Below are positions 26,612 through 36,054 of a DNA stretch of 64,000 nucleotides, one piece after another. Both the position numbers and the translations under genes were made by a program. Under the pieces are notes generated by a model. It made no database searches. It was not told the origin of the DNA and saw nothing but the letters and a program-made list of their open reading frames with translations. Where the stretch lies: NCBI GenBank assembly GCA_019638475.1, contig JAHBTR010000002.1, forward strand, positions 186,001 through 250,000, in the 5' to 3' direction. Positions within the stretch are counted from its first letter, which is position 1. Each line of letters starts with the position of its first letter. This DNA is from Chitinophagaceae bacterium (GTDB taxonomy: Bacteria; Bacteroidota; Bacteroidia; Chitinophagales; Chitinophagaceae).

Positions 26612-27721
26612 ATGAGTCGTAAAGGAAAAGTTTTGGTAGCAATGAGTGGTGGTATTGATAGTACAGTAGCAGCACTAATGCTTCATAATGAAGGTTATGA
26701 AGTAATAGGCATTACTATGAAAACTTGGGATTATGCAACAAGTGGTGGCAAAACAAGTAAAAAAGAAACAGGTTGCTGTAATGTAGATAGTTTTAATGAT
26801 GCACGAATGGCTGCTGTGCAACATGGTTTTCCTCATTTTATTTTAGACATAAGAGATGAGTTTAAAGATTTTGTAATAGACAATTTTGTAGATGAATATT
26901 TGGCTGGTCGTACACCAAACCCTTGTATTATGTGCAATACACATATAAAATGGAGGGCTTTATTAAAACGTGCCAATGCATTGAATTGTGATTATATAGC
27001 TACAGGTCATTATGCTACAATAAAACAACACAATAATGAAAGATTTTATATTAGTAAAGGAGTAGATGAAACCAAAGACCAAAGCTATGTTTTATGGGGT
27101 TTAGAACAAGATTTGCTAAGTCGTACTTTAATGCCTTTGGGTAAATATCGTAAAACAGAAATTAGGCAAATGGCATACGATATGGGTTATCCTGAATTAG
27201 CCAAAAAAAATGAGAGTTATGAAATTTGCTTTGTTCCTGACAATGATTATAGAGGTTTTTTAAAACGCCGTGTAGATGGTTTAGAACAAAAAGTTTCAGG
27301 TGGTTGGTTTGTAGATAAAAATGGTCAAAAATTAGGACAACATAAGGGCTATCCTTTTTATACCATAGGTCAAAGAAAAGGCTTAGACATTGCTTTGGGA
27401 AAACCAGCTTATGTAACAGCTATTGACCCAAATACCAATACAGTAGTTTTGGGTGATGAAGAAGAACTAAACAGAAATACAGTATATGTATCTAAAATAA
27501 ATTGGATAAAATATGATGGTATATCTGATGGTATAGAAGCTACTACAAAAATTAGATACAAAGACAAAGGGGCTTTTTGTAATTTATATAATTTGAACAA
27601 TGGTATTGATGTTCATTTTTATGAATCTGTAAAAGGTGTAGCACCTGGGCAAAGTGCAGTTTTTTATGAAGGTGATGATGTAATTGGTGGTGGTATTATT
27701 CAACAAAGTAATTTATTATAA
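26612..27721 (+). CDS. mnmA: tRNA-specific 2-thiouridylase MnmA
   Basis: The 369-residue protein contains the PP-loop SGGIDST (residues 13-19), the catalytic cysteine in TPNPCIMCNTHIKW and the second cysteine in ESYEICFVPDNDYRGFL, then the C-terminal barrel with YPFYTIGQRKGLDIALGKPAYV. It puts the 2-thio group on U34 of tRNAs for Lys, Glu and Gln. The length and all motifs are normal. Its -7 box is 18 bases before the ATG. Confidence 0.97.
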   Translation: MSRKGKVLVAMSGGIDSTVAALMLHNEGYEVIGITMKTWDYATSGGKTSKKETGCCNVDSFNDARMAAVQHGFPHFILDIRDEFKDFVIDNFVDEYLAGRTPNPCIMCNTHIKWRALLKRANALNCDYIATGHYATIKQHNNERFYISKGVDETKDQSYVLWGLEQDLLSRTLMPLGKYRKTEIRQMAYDMGYPELAKKNESYEICFVPDNDYRGFLKRRVDGLEQKVSGGWFVDKNGQKLGQHKGYPFYTIGQRKGLDIALGKPAYVTAIDPNTNTVVLGDEEELNRNTVYVSKINWIKYDGISDGIEATTKIRYKDKGAFCNLYNLNNGIDVHFYESVKGVAPGQSAVFYEGDDVIGGGIIQQSNLL

Positions 27722-27770
27722 CAAAATACCTTGCAGCATTTTGGCTTTTATGTATATCTTATTTTGAACA

Positions 27771-28061
27771 ATGAAAAAAGAAAGTAGTATAAAAATATTT
27801 GAGCAAAAGCAAGTTCGTACTCATTGGAACGATGAGCCGGAAAAATGGTATTTTTCCATAGTAGATGTAATTGCTGTATTGACAGATAGTCCTAATCCAA
27901 GAAAATATTGGAGTGTTTTGAAAACCCGACTGAGAAAGGAAGGAAGTGAGTTGGCTACAAATTGTAGTCAACTGAAAATGCAGTCAGCAGATGGTAAATT
28001 TTACAATACTGATGTTGCTGATACTGAGCAACTTTTTCGTAAACGAAAAAACAACACTTAA
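27771..28061 (+). pseudogene. Truncated Bro-N / phage antirepressor-like gene
   Basis: The 96-residue ORF begins like a full Bro-N domain protein (IFEQKQVRTHWNDEPEKWYFSIVDVIAVLTDS, then KYWSVLKTRLRKEGSELATNCSQLKM and DTEQLF) and then ends abruptly in RKRKNNT. Intact Bacteroidota homologues continue for roughly 150-200 more residues, so the C-terminal part is missing. The remaining segment could still fold as a Bro-N DNA-binding domain. Such genes come from phages or mobile elements; no other phage gene is near. It is therefore called a remnant. Confidence 0.7.
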
Positions 28062-28171
28062 AGGAAAAGATAACCTACACTAAATGAAAACAAAAAATCA
28101 GGTAAAAAATAGAATACCTGCTCATAGCAAGATTTACTTTCTTTGTTTTATCTTTCCACCGAATTATAATT

Positions 28172-28918
28172 ATGAAAAAAATTAAGTTGCTTTATACATT
28201 GTTTGCAATTATTGCTATTACAAGTTGCAGCACAAAAGAAACATTAACGTTTCCTACCTTAGAAGAAGTATATCCTATACAAGAAGGAAAAATATTTATA
28301 TATAGATTAGACTCTACTGTATTAGGCAATTTCAACAAATCCCTTATAACTAAAAGTTATATAGCAAAAGATAGTATTGCTGACCAATTTACAGATGCAG
28401 CAGGAAGAAAATCTTTTAAAGTATTTCGTTTTATTACAGATACTTTACAATCAAATCCATGGGCTTATTCAGCTACTTTTTTTACTTCTATAGATAATAA
28501 TAGAATAGAATTTATAGATAATGAAAATCTTCGTTTTATTACATTAGTCAATCCTGTAAGAAATGGTGTTCAATGGCATGGCACACAATATATCAATGCA
28601 CCAAACACATCATCAGATTATTTTTTTATGAAAGATTGGTATTTTGAATACCAAAATATAGATGAACCATTTACTGTATTAAAAGGAACTATACAAAATA
28701 CTTATACCATTTTACAAGCAGATGAAGCTGACCCACCTGGTCCTTTAAATCCTAATTTACCTCGTTCTGACAGAGCTTTTTCAAAAGAGGTATATGCAAA
28801 AAATATTGGCTTAATTTATAAAGAATTTTTGCACTGGGAATGGCAAAACCCTAATAATGATGGAAGCTATACGCTGAATAGTTATGGTATAAAACTAAAT
28901 TTGATAGACTATAAATAA
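28172..28918 (+). CDS. Hypothetical lipoprotein
   Basis: The 248-residue product has a lipoprotein signal (FAIIAITSC, lipobox Cys19) and then EVYPIQEGKIFIYRLDSTV, a wording typical of Bacteroidota lipoproteins whose function is unknown. The rest alternates strands (YSATFFTSIDNNRIEFIDNENLRFITLVNPV) and ends with YAKNIGLIYKEFLHWEWQN. It is directly upstream of the secreted subtilase (19 bases), so the two are probably co-transcribed. Confidence 0.75.
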   Translation: MKKIKLLYTLFAIIAITSCSTKETLTFPTLEEVYPIQEGKIFIYRLDSTVLGNFNKSLITKSYIAKDSIADQFTDAAGRKSFKVFRFITDTLQSNPWAYSATFFTSIDNNRIEFIDNENLRFITLVNPVRNGVQWHGTQYINAPNTSSDYFFMKDWYFEYQNIDEPFTVLKGTIQNTYTILQADEADPPGPLNPNLPRSDRAFSKEVYAKNIGLIYKEFLHWEWQNPNNDGSYTLNSYGIKLNLIDYK

Positions 28919-28937
28919 TTCTTATCAACATCATTCC

Positions 28938-30923
28938 ATGAAACAATTTTTATTATCTCTTTTTCTTTTATTCAGTATAGTTCAATTACAAGCACAGAAT
29001 ACGCGTTATATAATTCAATTTAAAAATAAAGCAGATAATTCTTACAGCATTAATAATCCATCTGCCTACTTATCTCAAAAAGCTATTGACAGAAGAGTAA
29101 AATATCAAATATCTATAGACAGTACAGACTTGCCTATAACTTCACGTTATATAGATAGTATAAGGCTTTCAGGCAATGTAATAATTCTTAATAAAAGTAA
29201 ATGGCTTAACCAAATAACTATCAAAACAACCGATATTAATGCTTTAAATAAAATAAATAATTTTCCTTTTGTAGAAAACATTACTGACATAGCAGCAAGA
29301 CAATCTTCTACAAAAGATAGCACACTACCATTAACAGATAATAATAGAATTGAAAATATTTTCACCAACTCATTTACTACTTTTCAAAGAACAGAAGCTA
29401 CGCAAAACTTTTATAATTATGGTGCTACATTGAATGAAATAGAACTGCACAATGGACAATTTTTACATAATATAGGTATGCGTGGACAAAATATGTTAGT
29501 AGCTGTGATAGATGCTGGTTTTTTAAACTATACTACTTTAAGGTCTTTTGATAGTATGAACTTAAATAATCGTGTAAAAGAAACTTGGGATTTTGTAGAT
29601 AATGAAGCAAGTGTAGTAGAAGACCATTCTCATGGTATGAGTTGTTTAAGCACCATAGTTGGCAATATTCCAAATACTTTTATTGGCAATGCACCAGAAA
29701 CAAATGTACTTTTATATAGAACAGAAGAAGGTGCTACAGAATATCCAATAGAAGAATTTAATTGGGTTTGTGCTGCTGAACGTGCAGATAGTGCAGGTGC
29801 TGATATTCTGACTACTTCATTAGGTTATACCACATTTGATAATGCAGCTTTTAACCATACTTATAGTAATATGAATGGACGTACAACTGTTGCAGCAAAA
29901 GGAGGTGTTTTTGCTCATAGAAAAGGTATGTTACTTTTTAGTGCTATGGGAAATGATGGTAATAATAGTTGGAAATATTTAAGCACACCTGCTGATATTG
30001 ATAGCACTATTGCTGTTGGTGCAGTAAATGCTTCTGGTACTATTGGTAGTTTTTCAAGTTATGGACCTTCGGCAGATGGAAGAATAAAACCAGAGGCTTC
30101 GGCTGTTGGCGTTGCTGCTTATGTGCAAACACCTTCTAATGCTATTAGTGCTGGTAATGGCACTTCTTATGCTTGTCCTAAAATGGCAGGTTTAGGAACT
30201 TGTTTGTGGCAAGCCTTTCCAGAGTTTAATAATTATACTATTAGAAATGCTATTATACAAAGTGGTAGCATGTATCATAGTCCTGATAATAGAAAAGGCT
30301 ATGGTATTCCTGATATGAAAACAGCTTTTTCATTATTGTTACAACAGTATGCAACTATTACCAATGCTACTAACAATAATTGTATTGTTTCGCTACAATG
30401 GAAAAGTAAAGATGCAGCAAGTATGCTGTATAAAGTAGAAAGAAAAGTAACTGGCGATTCTACTTATGTTACTATCAAAACGATTGCAGGAAGCAATAAT
30501 ATTTTATCTAACAAAAATTATAGCCTTACAGATACTGTTATTATGTTAGTAGCATCTGGCACTGCTACTTACAGAGTAAAACAAATTATTGATACTGCAT
30601 CTGAAAGTTACACTACTGTATTGCTTGACTCTGTTATACTATCAATCAATAATTGTGATGATAAAACAGAAAAAATAACAGTTTTGCCAAACCCTACAAG
30701 GGGCAATAGTGTTTTAAAAATACAAACTCCTTATGCAATACCAAATGTATGGATACGCATTACTGATATGAGAGGAAGTATAGTAAGCCAAAGAAAAGAA
30801 TATAAACCAGTAGGCATTGCAACCTATACTTTGCCCACAGAGTTTTTGGCTAAAGGCATATATATTGTAAGTGTTTATAATGATAATAAACTAATAGAAA
30901 GTAAAAAAATAATTAAGCAATAG
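28938..30923 (+). CDS. Secreted S8 subtilisin-like protease with T9SS sorting tail
   Basis: The 661-residue protein has a signal peptide (LQAQNTRY), a prodomain-like region (FKNKADNSYSINNPSAYLSQKAIDRR), and a subtilase domain with the triad: Asp in VAVIDAGF, His in DHSHGMSC, Ser in GTSYACPKMAGL. The end carries a type IX sorting domain (VLPNPTRGNSVLKIQT ... GIYIVSVYNDNKLIESKKIIK), so it should be secreted by the T9SS and fixed to the surface or released. It is preceded by a lipoprotein gene. The GTSYACPKMAG box differs from the standard GTSMAxPxxxG only at Met and is still consistent with activity. Confidence 0.92.
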   Translation: MKQFLLSLFLLFSIVQLQAQNTRYIIQFKNKADNSYSINNPSAYLSQKAIDRRVKYQISIDSTDLPITSRYIDSIRLSGNVIILNKSKWLNQITIKTTDINALNKINNFPFVENITDIAARQSSTKDSTLPLTDNNRIENIFTNSFTTFQRTEATQNFYNYGATLNEIELHNGQFLHNIGMRGQNMLVAVIDAGFLNYTTLRSFDSMNLNNRVKETWDFVDNEASVVEDHSHGMSCLSTIVGNIPNTFIGNAPETNVLLYRTEEGATEYPIEEFNWVCAAERADSAGADILTTSLGYTTFDNAAFNHTYSNMNGRTTVAAKGGVFAHRKGMLLFSAMGNDGNNSWKYLSTPADIDSTIAVGAVNASGTIGSFSSYGPSADGRIKPEASAVGVAAYVQTPSNAISAGNGTSYACPKMAGLGTCLWQAFPEFNNYTIRNAIIQSGSMYHSPDNRKGYGIPDMKTAFSLLLQQYATITNATNNNCIVSLQWKSKDAASMLYKVERKVTGDSTYVTIKTIAGSNNILSNKNYSLTDTVIMLVASGTATYRVKQIIDTASESYTTVLLDSVILSINNCDDKTEKITVLPNPTRGNSVLKIQTPYAIPNVWIRITDMRGSIVSQRKEYKPVGIATYTLPTEFLAKGIYIVSVYNDNKLIESKKIIKQ

Positions 30924-30933
30924 TTAGTCAATA

Positions 30934-32124
30934 TTAATTATTCTCTTTTGTGCTGAATAAAGCAGCAAACATGGTATCTGCTTTCTTTTCAAACCCTTGT
31001 AGAATATTCATTTTAATTAATTCAAAAGAAAAATTTTCTTGAATGTACTGCACTATTTCTTCATTTTCTTTTTTAAATACAGAGCAAGTAATGTATAAAA
31101 AATAACCATTTGGCTCTACATGTTTTATGGCATTGTTAATAATGCTTTTTTGTAAAGCTGCATATTCATTCATTTTTTCAGCAGTAAAAAAAATAATTTG
31201 TTCTGGTGTTCTGCTCCATGTACCACTACCACTACAAGGCACATCACAAATAATGAGTTGAAATTTTTGTTGAATAGTTTTGGGAATGTCAAATTTATTT
31301 GAAGCAATATCTGCTATAAAAGATTGGTAATGGTTTATTCCTGCTTGAATAAAACGATGATGTAAATTTTGTACAATAGTTTTTCTTACATCGCTAACTG
31401 TTAGTGTAATATGGCTAAAAACATCTTTTGCTAATATTGATTTTCCTCCACTGGCTGCACAACAATCCCAAATAGATATTGGTTTATTAGTTGATGGAAT
31501 AAGTTGTAAAAAAGAAGCAATTTGTTGAGAGGAATAATCTTGTATAACAACTTCTTGATTAATGTTTAATACATCATTAATCTTAGAAGCATTGGGTAGT
31601 GCAATGCAAGTTTCATTCAATAATTGATAATCCAATTTTGCATTTTTCAACTTTTGAATTACTGTTGTTGAGTGCGATGGTCTTATTCTTACAAATAAAT
31701 TTGGTTGCACTAAGTGAGAGATGCAAAAATTAGATGAAGCAATATCATTGCTCAAGTGCTGAACAAAAGGAAAAATATTTTCTACACTAAATGATGAAAA
31801 TTTTTGTAGTATAAATTCAATTCTTACATTTAATTTTTCGTGCCAATGATGTATCCATTCATCATTAAATAAACTACTCCAAACACCTACTTCATTATTG
31901 CACAAAAACAAAGCAACTTTTATTTTTTCTTCTATGTCTAAAAAATCTGCACTCTTACCTAATCTGTAATAACAATAACATACATGACTGATGTATTTTC
32001 TGTCTTTACTACCATGCTTTTTATTATCAGAAAAATATTTTTTTAAATAAAAAGCTAATGGCATAGCACCATCATACTTAGTAATTAAAGTAATTGCAAC
32101 ACTTAAATAATATTGAAAACGCAT
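30934..32124 (-). CDS. RsmB/NOP-family RNA (cytosine-5-) methyltransferase
   Basis: The 396-residue protein has the SAM-binding WDCCAASGGKSILAKD, the DxxC catalytic motif CDVPCSGSGTWSRTPE and the second catalytic Cys in YITCSVFKKENEEIV. Those two cysteines are the hallmark of m5C methyltransferases of the Fmu/NSUN type. The N-terminal half is divergent and longer than the minimal enzyme. Its RNA target (16S rRNA or tRNA) cannot be deduced. It ends 10 bases from the T9SS protease on the opposite strand. Confidence 0.87.
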   Translation of the reverse strand: MRFQYYLSVAITLITKYDGAMPLAFYLKKYFSDNKKHGSKDRKYISHVCYCYYRLGKSADFLDIEEKIKVALFLCNNEVGVWSSLFNDEWIHHWHEKLNVRIEFILQKFSSFSVENIFPFVQHLSNDIASSNFCISHLVQPNLFVRIRPSHSTTVIQKLKNAKLDYQLLNETCIALPNASKINDVLNINQEVVIQDYSSQQIASFLQLIPSTNKPISIWDCCAASGGKSILAKDVFSHITLTVSDVRKTIVQNLHHRFIQAGINHYQSFIADIASNKFDIPKTIQQKFQLIICDVPCSGSGTWSRTPEQIIFFTAEKMNEYAALQKSIINNAIKHVEPNGYFLYITCSVFKKENEEIVQYIQENFSFELIKMNILQGFEKKADTMFAALFSTKENN

Positions 32125-32351
32125 GGTTTTTTTTAAACAGATAAATACAATATTACAAATTATACTATCTTAATTTGCAAAATAGTTCAAATGGCTATGT
32201 GTAAATATTAGATAGCATTATACCAACCAAATAAAATTTGTATACAACTTATTGTACATTGTAAATATGCAGCAGTTTTGAAATTAGTTTATCATACACT
32301 CATGGATTATATTATATTGCAACTGTAAAAGTAAAAATTAACTAATTATAT

Positions 32352-33509
32352 ATGCCTACCATTTTAGTAATAGACGATGAAAAATCTATCAGAAATGTTT
32401 TGAAAGATATTTTAACAAACGAAGGTTATAAAGTAGAACAAGCTGCTGATGGAGAAGAAGGTTTTGAAAAATTTTCTACTACAGATTTTGATGTTGTATT
32501 GTGCGATATTAAAATGCCTAAAATAGATGGCATAGAGTTTTTATTGAAAGCGTATGAATTAAAACCAGAAGTGCCAATTATAATGATTAGTGGTCATGGA
32601 AATATAGAAACAGCAGTAGATGCAGTGAAAAAAGGTGCTTTTGATTATATATCTAAACCTCCAGATTTAAACAGATTACTCATTACTATACGCAATGCAA
32701 CTGATAAAAAAGTTTTGGTAAAAGAAACAAAAACATTGAAACGTAAAGTAAGTAAAGTGCAAGAAATGATTGGCGAAAGTGAAGCCATACAAAAAATAAA
32801 AAACACTATAGATAAAGTAGCAGCTACCGATGCAAGGGTTTTAATAACTGGAGAAAATGGAAGTGGAAAAGAATTAGTAGCAAGATGGCTACATGAAAAA
32901 AGCAATAGAAATACTGCACCAATAATAGAAGTAAACTGTGCTGCCATACCTTCTGAATTGATAGAAAGTGAATTGTTTGGGCACGAAAAAGGCTCTTTTA
33001 CCAGTGCTATAAAACAACGCATAGGTAAGTTTGAACAAGCAAATGGCGGAACTTTATTTTTAGACGAAATTGGCGACATGAGTTTATCTGCTCAGGCAAA
33101 AGTTTTAAGAGCATTACAAGAAGGAAAAATAACCAGAGTGGGTGGAGACAAAGAAATAGAAGTAGATGTAAGAGTGATTGCTGCCACCAACAAAAATTTA
33201 TTGCAAGAAGTAGAACAAAAAAATTTCAGGTTAGATTTATACCACAGGCTTAGTGTTATATTAATACATGTACCATCTTTAAATGATAGGAGAGATGATA
33301 TACCACTATTGACAAATAAATTTTTAGAAGATATTGCAACAGAATATGGACAAGCCAAAAAAACAATTGATAAAAAAGCCATAGAAGCACTACAACAACA
33401 TAATTGGACTGGTAATATTAGAGAGTTAAGAAATGTGGTAGAAAGATTAATTATTTTATCTGGAAAAAATATTACCCAAGAAGAAGTGAAGAATTATGTA
33501 ATACATTAG
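32352..33509 (+). CDS. Response regulator with sigma-54 activator ATPase, no DNA-binding domain
   Basis: The 385-residue protein has a receiver domain with phospho-acceptor Asp52 (VLCDIKMPKIDG) and an AAA+ sigma-54 interaction domain: Walker A GENGSGKE, Walker B LFLDEIGDMSLSAQAK and LRNVVERL. The sigma-54 loop reads GSFTSA instead of the usual GAFTGA. The protein ends with ITQEEVKNYVIH, about 20 residues after that domain, so the Fis-type helix-turn-helix of NtrC is missing. Similar short activators occur in Bacteroidota and must find promoters by another route or act from solution. No histidine kinase is adjacent. Confidence 0.88.
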   Translation: MPTILVIDDEKSIRNVLKDILTNEGYKVEQAADGEEGFEKFSTTDFDVVLCDIKMPKIDGIEFLLKAYELKPEVPIIMISGHGNIETAVDAVKKGAFDYISKPPDLNRLLITIRNATDKKVLVKETKTLKRKVSKVQEMIGESEAIQKIKNTIDKVAATDARVLITGENGSGKELVARWLHEKSNRNTAPIIEVNCAAIPSELIESELFGHEKGSFTSAIKQRIGKFEQANGGTLFLDEIGDMSLSAQAKVLRALQEGKITRVGGDKEIEVDVRVIAATNKNLLQEVEQKNFRLDLYHRLSVILIHVPSLNDRRDDIPLLTNKFLEDIATEYGQAKKTIDKKAIEALQQHNWTGNIRELRNVVERLIILSGKNITQEEVKNYVIH

Positions 33510-33537
33510 TGAATATGCAAGCATTACAAACTTCATT

Positions 33538-34365
33538 TTATTGTCTATACACATCTATTAGTTTTATACATTCTACAGCTTCTTTTACATCATGCACTCT
33601 CAAAATATTAGCACCATTTAATAAACCAATAGTGTTTAAAACAGTAGTGCCATTTAATGCTTCTTCGGCTGTGGTTTCTATTATTTTGTAAATAGTAGAT
33701 TTTCTTGAAACGCCTAATAGTATTGGTTTTTCAAGTATCTTAAAAACTTCTAACCCTTTTAGTAATTGCATATTATGTTGTATGGTTTTACCAAAGCCAA
33801 AACCTACATCAATAATTACATCATACACACCAGCTAATCTACATGCTTCTATTCTTTCAATAAAAAATTCTACTACTTCTTTGGTTACGTTTTCATATTG
33901 TGGATTTTGTTGCATGGTTTGTGGTGTGCCTTGCATGTGCATACATACATAAGGTGTTTTAAGTTGTGCAATAGTTTGTAGCATTGCATTATCCAGCAAT
34001 CCAGCACTTATATCATTTACAATACATGCACCTGCTTGTACAGCTTCTTTAGCTACAGAAGCATAATAAGTATCTATAGAGATGAGTGTATCTGGAAAGT
34101 TTTTGATAATAATTTCTATCACAGGTATTACTCTTTTCAGTTCTTCATCTTGTGTTATGGGGGCAACATTTGGTTTAGTAGTTTGTCCACCAATATCAAT
34201 AATAGTAGCACCTTCTTGTAGCATTTGTGTAGCTTTTTGCAATGCTTGTTCTGCTGTGTGTTGTCTGCTATTGGTATAAAAAGAATCTGGTGTGCTATTG
34301 ATAACACCCATTACAATGGGTTTATCTATCATTAATAATTTTCCTTTACAATTTAGTGTAAACAT
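33538..34365 (-). CDS. folP: Dihydropteroate synthase
   Basis: The 275-residue protein matches FolP: MGVINSTPDSFYTNSRQ, AQKA-like ATQMLQEGATIIDIGGQTTKP, LISIDTYYASVAKEAV, IVNDISAG and IDVGFGFGKTIQHN with the pterin-binding residues, then GVSRKSTIYKII. It joins para-aminobenzoate to the pterin pyrophosphate in folate synthesis and is the sulfonamide target. No known resistance change can be judged by eye. It faces the sigma-54 regulator tail-to-tail. Confidence 0.96.
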   Translation of the reverse strand: MFTLNCKGKLLMIDKPIVMGVINSTPDSFYTNSRQHTAEQALQKATQMLQEGATIIDIGGQTTKPNVAPITQDEELKRVIPVIEIIIKNFPDTLISIDTYYASVAKEAVQAGACIVNDISAGLLDNAMLQTIAQLKTPYVCMHMQGTPQTMQQNPQYENVTKEVVEFFIERIEACRLAGVYDVIIDVGFGFGKTIQHNMQLLKGLEVFKILEKPILLGVSRKSTIYKIIETTAEEALNGTTVLNTIGLLNGANILRVHDVKEAVECIKLIDVYRQ

Positions 34366-34402
34366 TCAAGCAATTATTTTCTTAGTGTGTAAAGATATTA
34401 AA

Positions 34403-34427
34403 ATAAAAATCCCTGCTAAAAGCAGGG
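34403..34427 (-). terminator. Terminator of tRNA-Leu(CAA)
   Basis: CCCTGC and GCAGGG pair around TAAAA (34411-34427), with an A-rich stretch before it on the plus strand (T run on the minus strand). Confidence 0.75.
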
Positions 34428-34435
34428 AAGTTAAG

Positions 34436-34519
34436 TGCCCAGAACAGGAATCGAACCTGCACATCATTGCTGATACCAGATTTTGAGTCTGACGCGTCTA
34501 CCAATTCCGCCATCTGGGC
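34436..34519 (-). tRNA. tRNA-Leu (anticodon CAA)
   Basis: The acceptor GCCCAGA pairs with TCTGGGC, discriminator A. The D-arm GGCGGAATTGGTAGACGC, anticodon loop CTCAAAA, long variable arm and T-arm GCAGG TTCGATT CCTGT are complete. CCA is not encoded. It reads UUG. The gene lies between folP and hscB. Confidence 0.96.
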
Positions 34520-34531
34520 TTTGATGGGTTG

Positions 34532-34564
34532 CAAATATAAAGTCATCAACTCAAACCAGCCAAA
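34532..34564 (-). promoter_or_regulatory. Promoter of tRNA-Leu(CAA)
   Basis: The minus strand shows TTTG (34564-34561), 21 nt, then TATATTTG (34539-34532). Transcription would start near 34526, seven bases before the tRNA. The boxes overlap the 3' end of hscB. Confidence 0.6.
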
Positions 34565-35055
34565 ATTCGGGTTAAGTATTTTTTTCTGAAATAATATTCT
34601 TTTACTTGCAACAACTCTTCTTGGGTAGTATTACCTTCTTGATAATTTTCCACAATGCTTTTAATAGGTTCATATATTGCTGATTGAAGATTGTGTATTT
34701 GTGTTGTTATGTTTTCAATGGTGGTTGTATCGCCTTCCATTTTTGCATCTAATAGCTGTTCATTTAGTTCCATTACATCCATTAAAAAATTGGGAGAAAG
34801 GGTGTATTTTTCTTCTTCTTCAATTAAATTGTTTAGTTGTAAAACATATTTTATTGTTTCGCTTTCATTATTAAAAATTGCAAAGGCTTTGTTTATTAAT
34901 GCCGATTGTTCTAAAGCATATTGTTGTGCATCTTCTCCTTCATTTGTAAAAAAATCGGGATGATATTTTCTACTCAATTCATAAAATTTATTTTTAATTG
35001 TTTGAGCATCTGGCTTTAAAGAAACAGGTATATTATATAATTCAAAATAGTTCAT
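34546..35055 (-). CDS. hscB: Fe-S assembly co-chaperone HscB
   Basis: The 169-residue protein has a J-domain (YFELYNIPVSLKPDAQTIKNKFYELSRKYHPDFFTN) with the HPD tripeptide, then a C-terminal three-helix region (MLQLNNLIEEEEKYTLSPNFLMDVMELNEQLLDAK-like) that binds IscU in HscB proteins. It recruits HscA and the scaffold IscU in iron-sulfur cluster transfer. The isc genes are not adjacent. The 3' end overlaps the tRNA-Leu promoter. Confidence 0.9.
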   Translation of the reverse strand: MNYFELYNIPVSLKPDAQTIKNKFYELSRKYHPDFFTNEGEDAQQYALEQSALINKAFAIFNNESETIKYVLQLNNLIEEEEKYTLSPNFLMDVMELNEQLLDAKMEGDTTTIENITTQIHNLQSAIYEPIKSIVENYQEGNTTQEELLQVKEYYFRKKYLTRILAGLS

Positions 35056-35172
35056 AGCTTTCTTTTACTGTGCAATGTTACAGCAATAAAAAATGATGAG
35101 GAATAAAGTAGTAGTAAGCGTATAATAATTTACCAAAAATGTAAATAGATAATTATTACTTGAAGAATAGTA

Positions 35173-35754
35173 TTATTTTCTTCTGTTTATTTCATCTCTA
35201 ATAGCAATGGCTCTAATATAATCTTCATGCTCTAATACATCGGTAAGTAAATTTTCTAATTCTTCTAAGCTCATGCTTTTTAAATCATCTGGAGTAGTTG
35301 TTTCTTCTATGCCTCCTTCGCTAATTTTCTTTTTGGTAGAGCTTTCGTCCATTAAAATACCTGCATTATCCATTATATGGTCGTATGTATAAATAGGGCA
35401 ATTAAAACGAACAGCCAAAGCAATAGCATCGCTTGTTCTACTATCAATTTCAATAGTATCTGCCTCTGTATGAATAATGAGTTTTGAATAAAAAATGCCT
35501 TCTTGCAAATCGCAAATAATTACTTCTTGCAATGTAGCACCTAATGCACTCATCAAATTTTTCATTAAATCGTGTGTAAGTGGACGACTTGGCTGCATTC
35601 TTTCTAATGCTACTGCAATGGCTTGTGCCTCAAAACCACCAATAACAATAGGTAGTCTTCTTAATCCACTTACCTCACCAAGCACAACAGCATAAGAGTG
35701 TGTTTGGGTAATACTATGGCTTAAAGCAATAATTTCTAATTCTATTTTCTTCAT
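35173..35754 (-). CDS. Bifunctional nuclease family protein (DUF151) with UVR tail
   Basis: The start is taken as the ATG at 35754 (MKKIELEIIALSHSITQTHSY), three codons into the longest reading. The first 135 residues are the DUF151 domain (LPIVIGGFEAQAIAVALERM, SRTSDAIALAVRFNCPIY) and the C-terminus (about 158-190, LENLLTDVLEHEDYIRAIAIRDEINRR) is a UVR helix pair as in UvrB/UvrC. Plant and archaeal relatives have RNase and DNase activity. The fusion with a UVR motif is common in Bacteroidota. The role is unknown. A strong promoter lies upstream. Confidence 0.88.
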   Translation of the reverse strand: MKKIELEIIALSHSITQTHSYAVVLGEVSGLRRLPIVIGGFEAQAIAVALERMQPSRPLTHDLMKNLMSALGATLQEVIICDLQEGIFYSKLIIHTEADTIEIDSRTSDAIALAVRFNCPIYTYDHIMDNAGILMDESSTKKKISEGGIEETTTPDDLKSMSLEELENLLTDVLEHEDYIRAIAIRDEINRRK

Positions 35755-35798
35755 AAACAGCAATCCTGTGTTGTAAGAATATAATTACTTATGATTAA

Positions 35799-35829
35799 CA
35801 AATGTAAGATGTTATTTTACAAAAGCAAA
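35799..35829 (-). promoter_or_regulatory. Promoter of the bifunctional nuclease gene
   Basis: The minus strand shows TTTG (35829-35826), exactly 19 nt, then TACATTTG (35806-35799). Both boxes are perfect. Transcription would start near 35793, about 39 bases before the ATG. Confidence 0.7.
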
Positions 35830-36054
35830 AGAGTGTTTTTGTTTTCTGTATAATTATTTTTTTTTAGCTGTTTAAACATAGCATACAGAGCTTTTTTTTA
35901 ATAAAACCATGAAGCGTATTAGTGCTACTTTTTGGTATTGAAAATATATGTATAAATACATATTTTCCATTATCGTAATCAAAAATTCCTTTCTATGCAA
36001 ATGAAAATAATGATGAGCTATCATCTTTGTAGCTATTTAATAATGTAACACATC

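Noticed and set aside
35881..36054. Hairpin and ORF candidates before the 308-residue membrane protein
   Set aside because: The AT-rich inverted repeats are imperfect and no reading frame of useful length is present.
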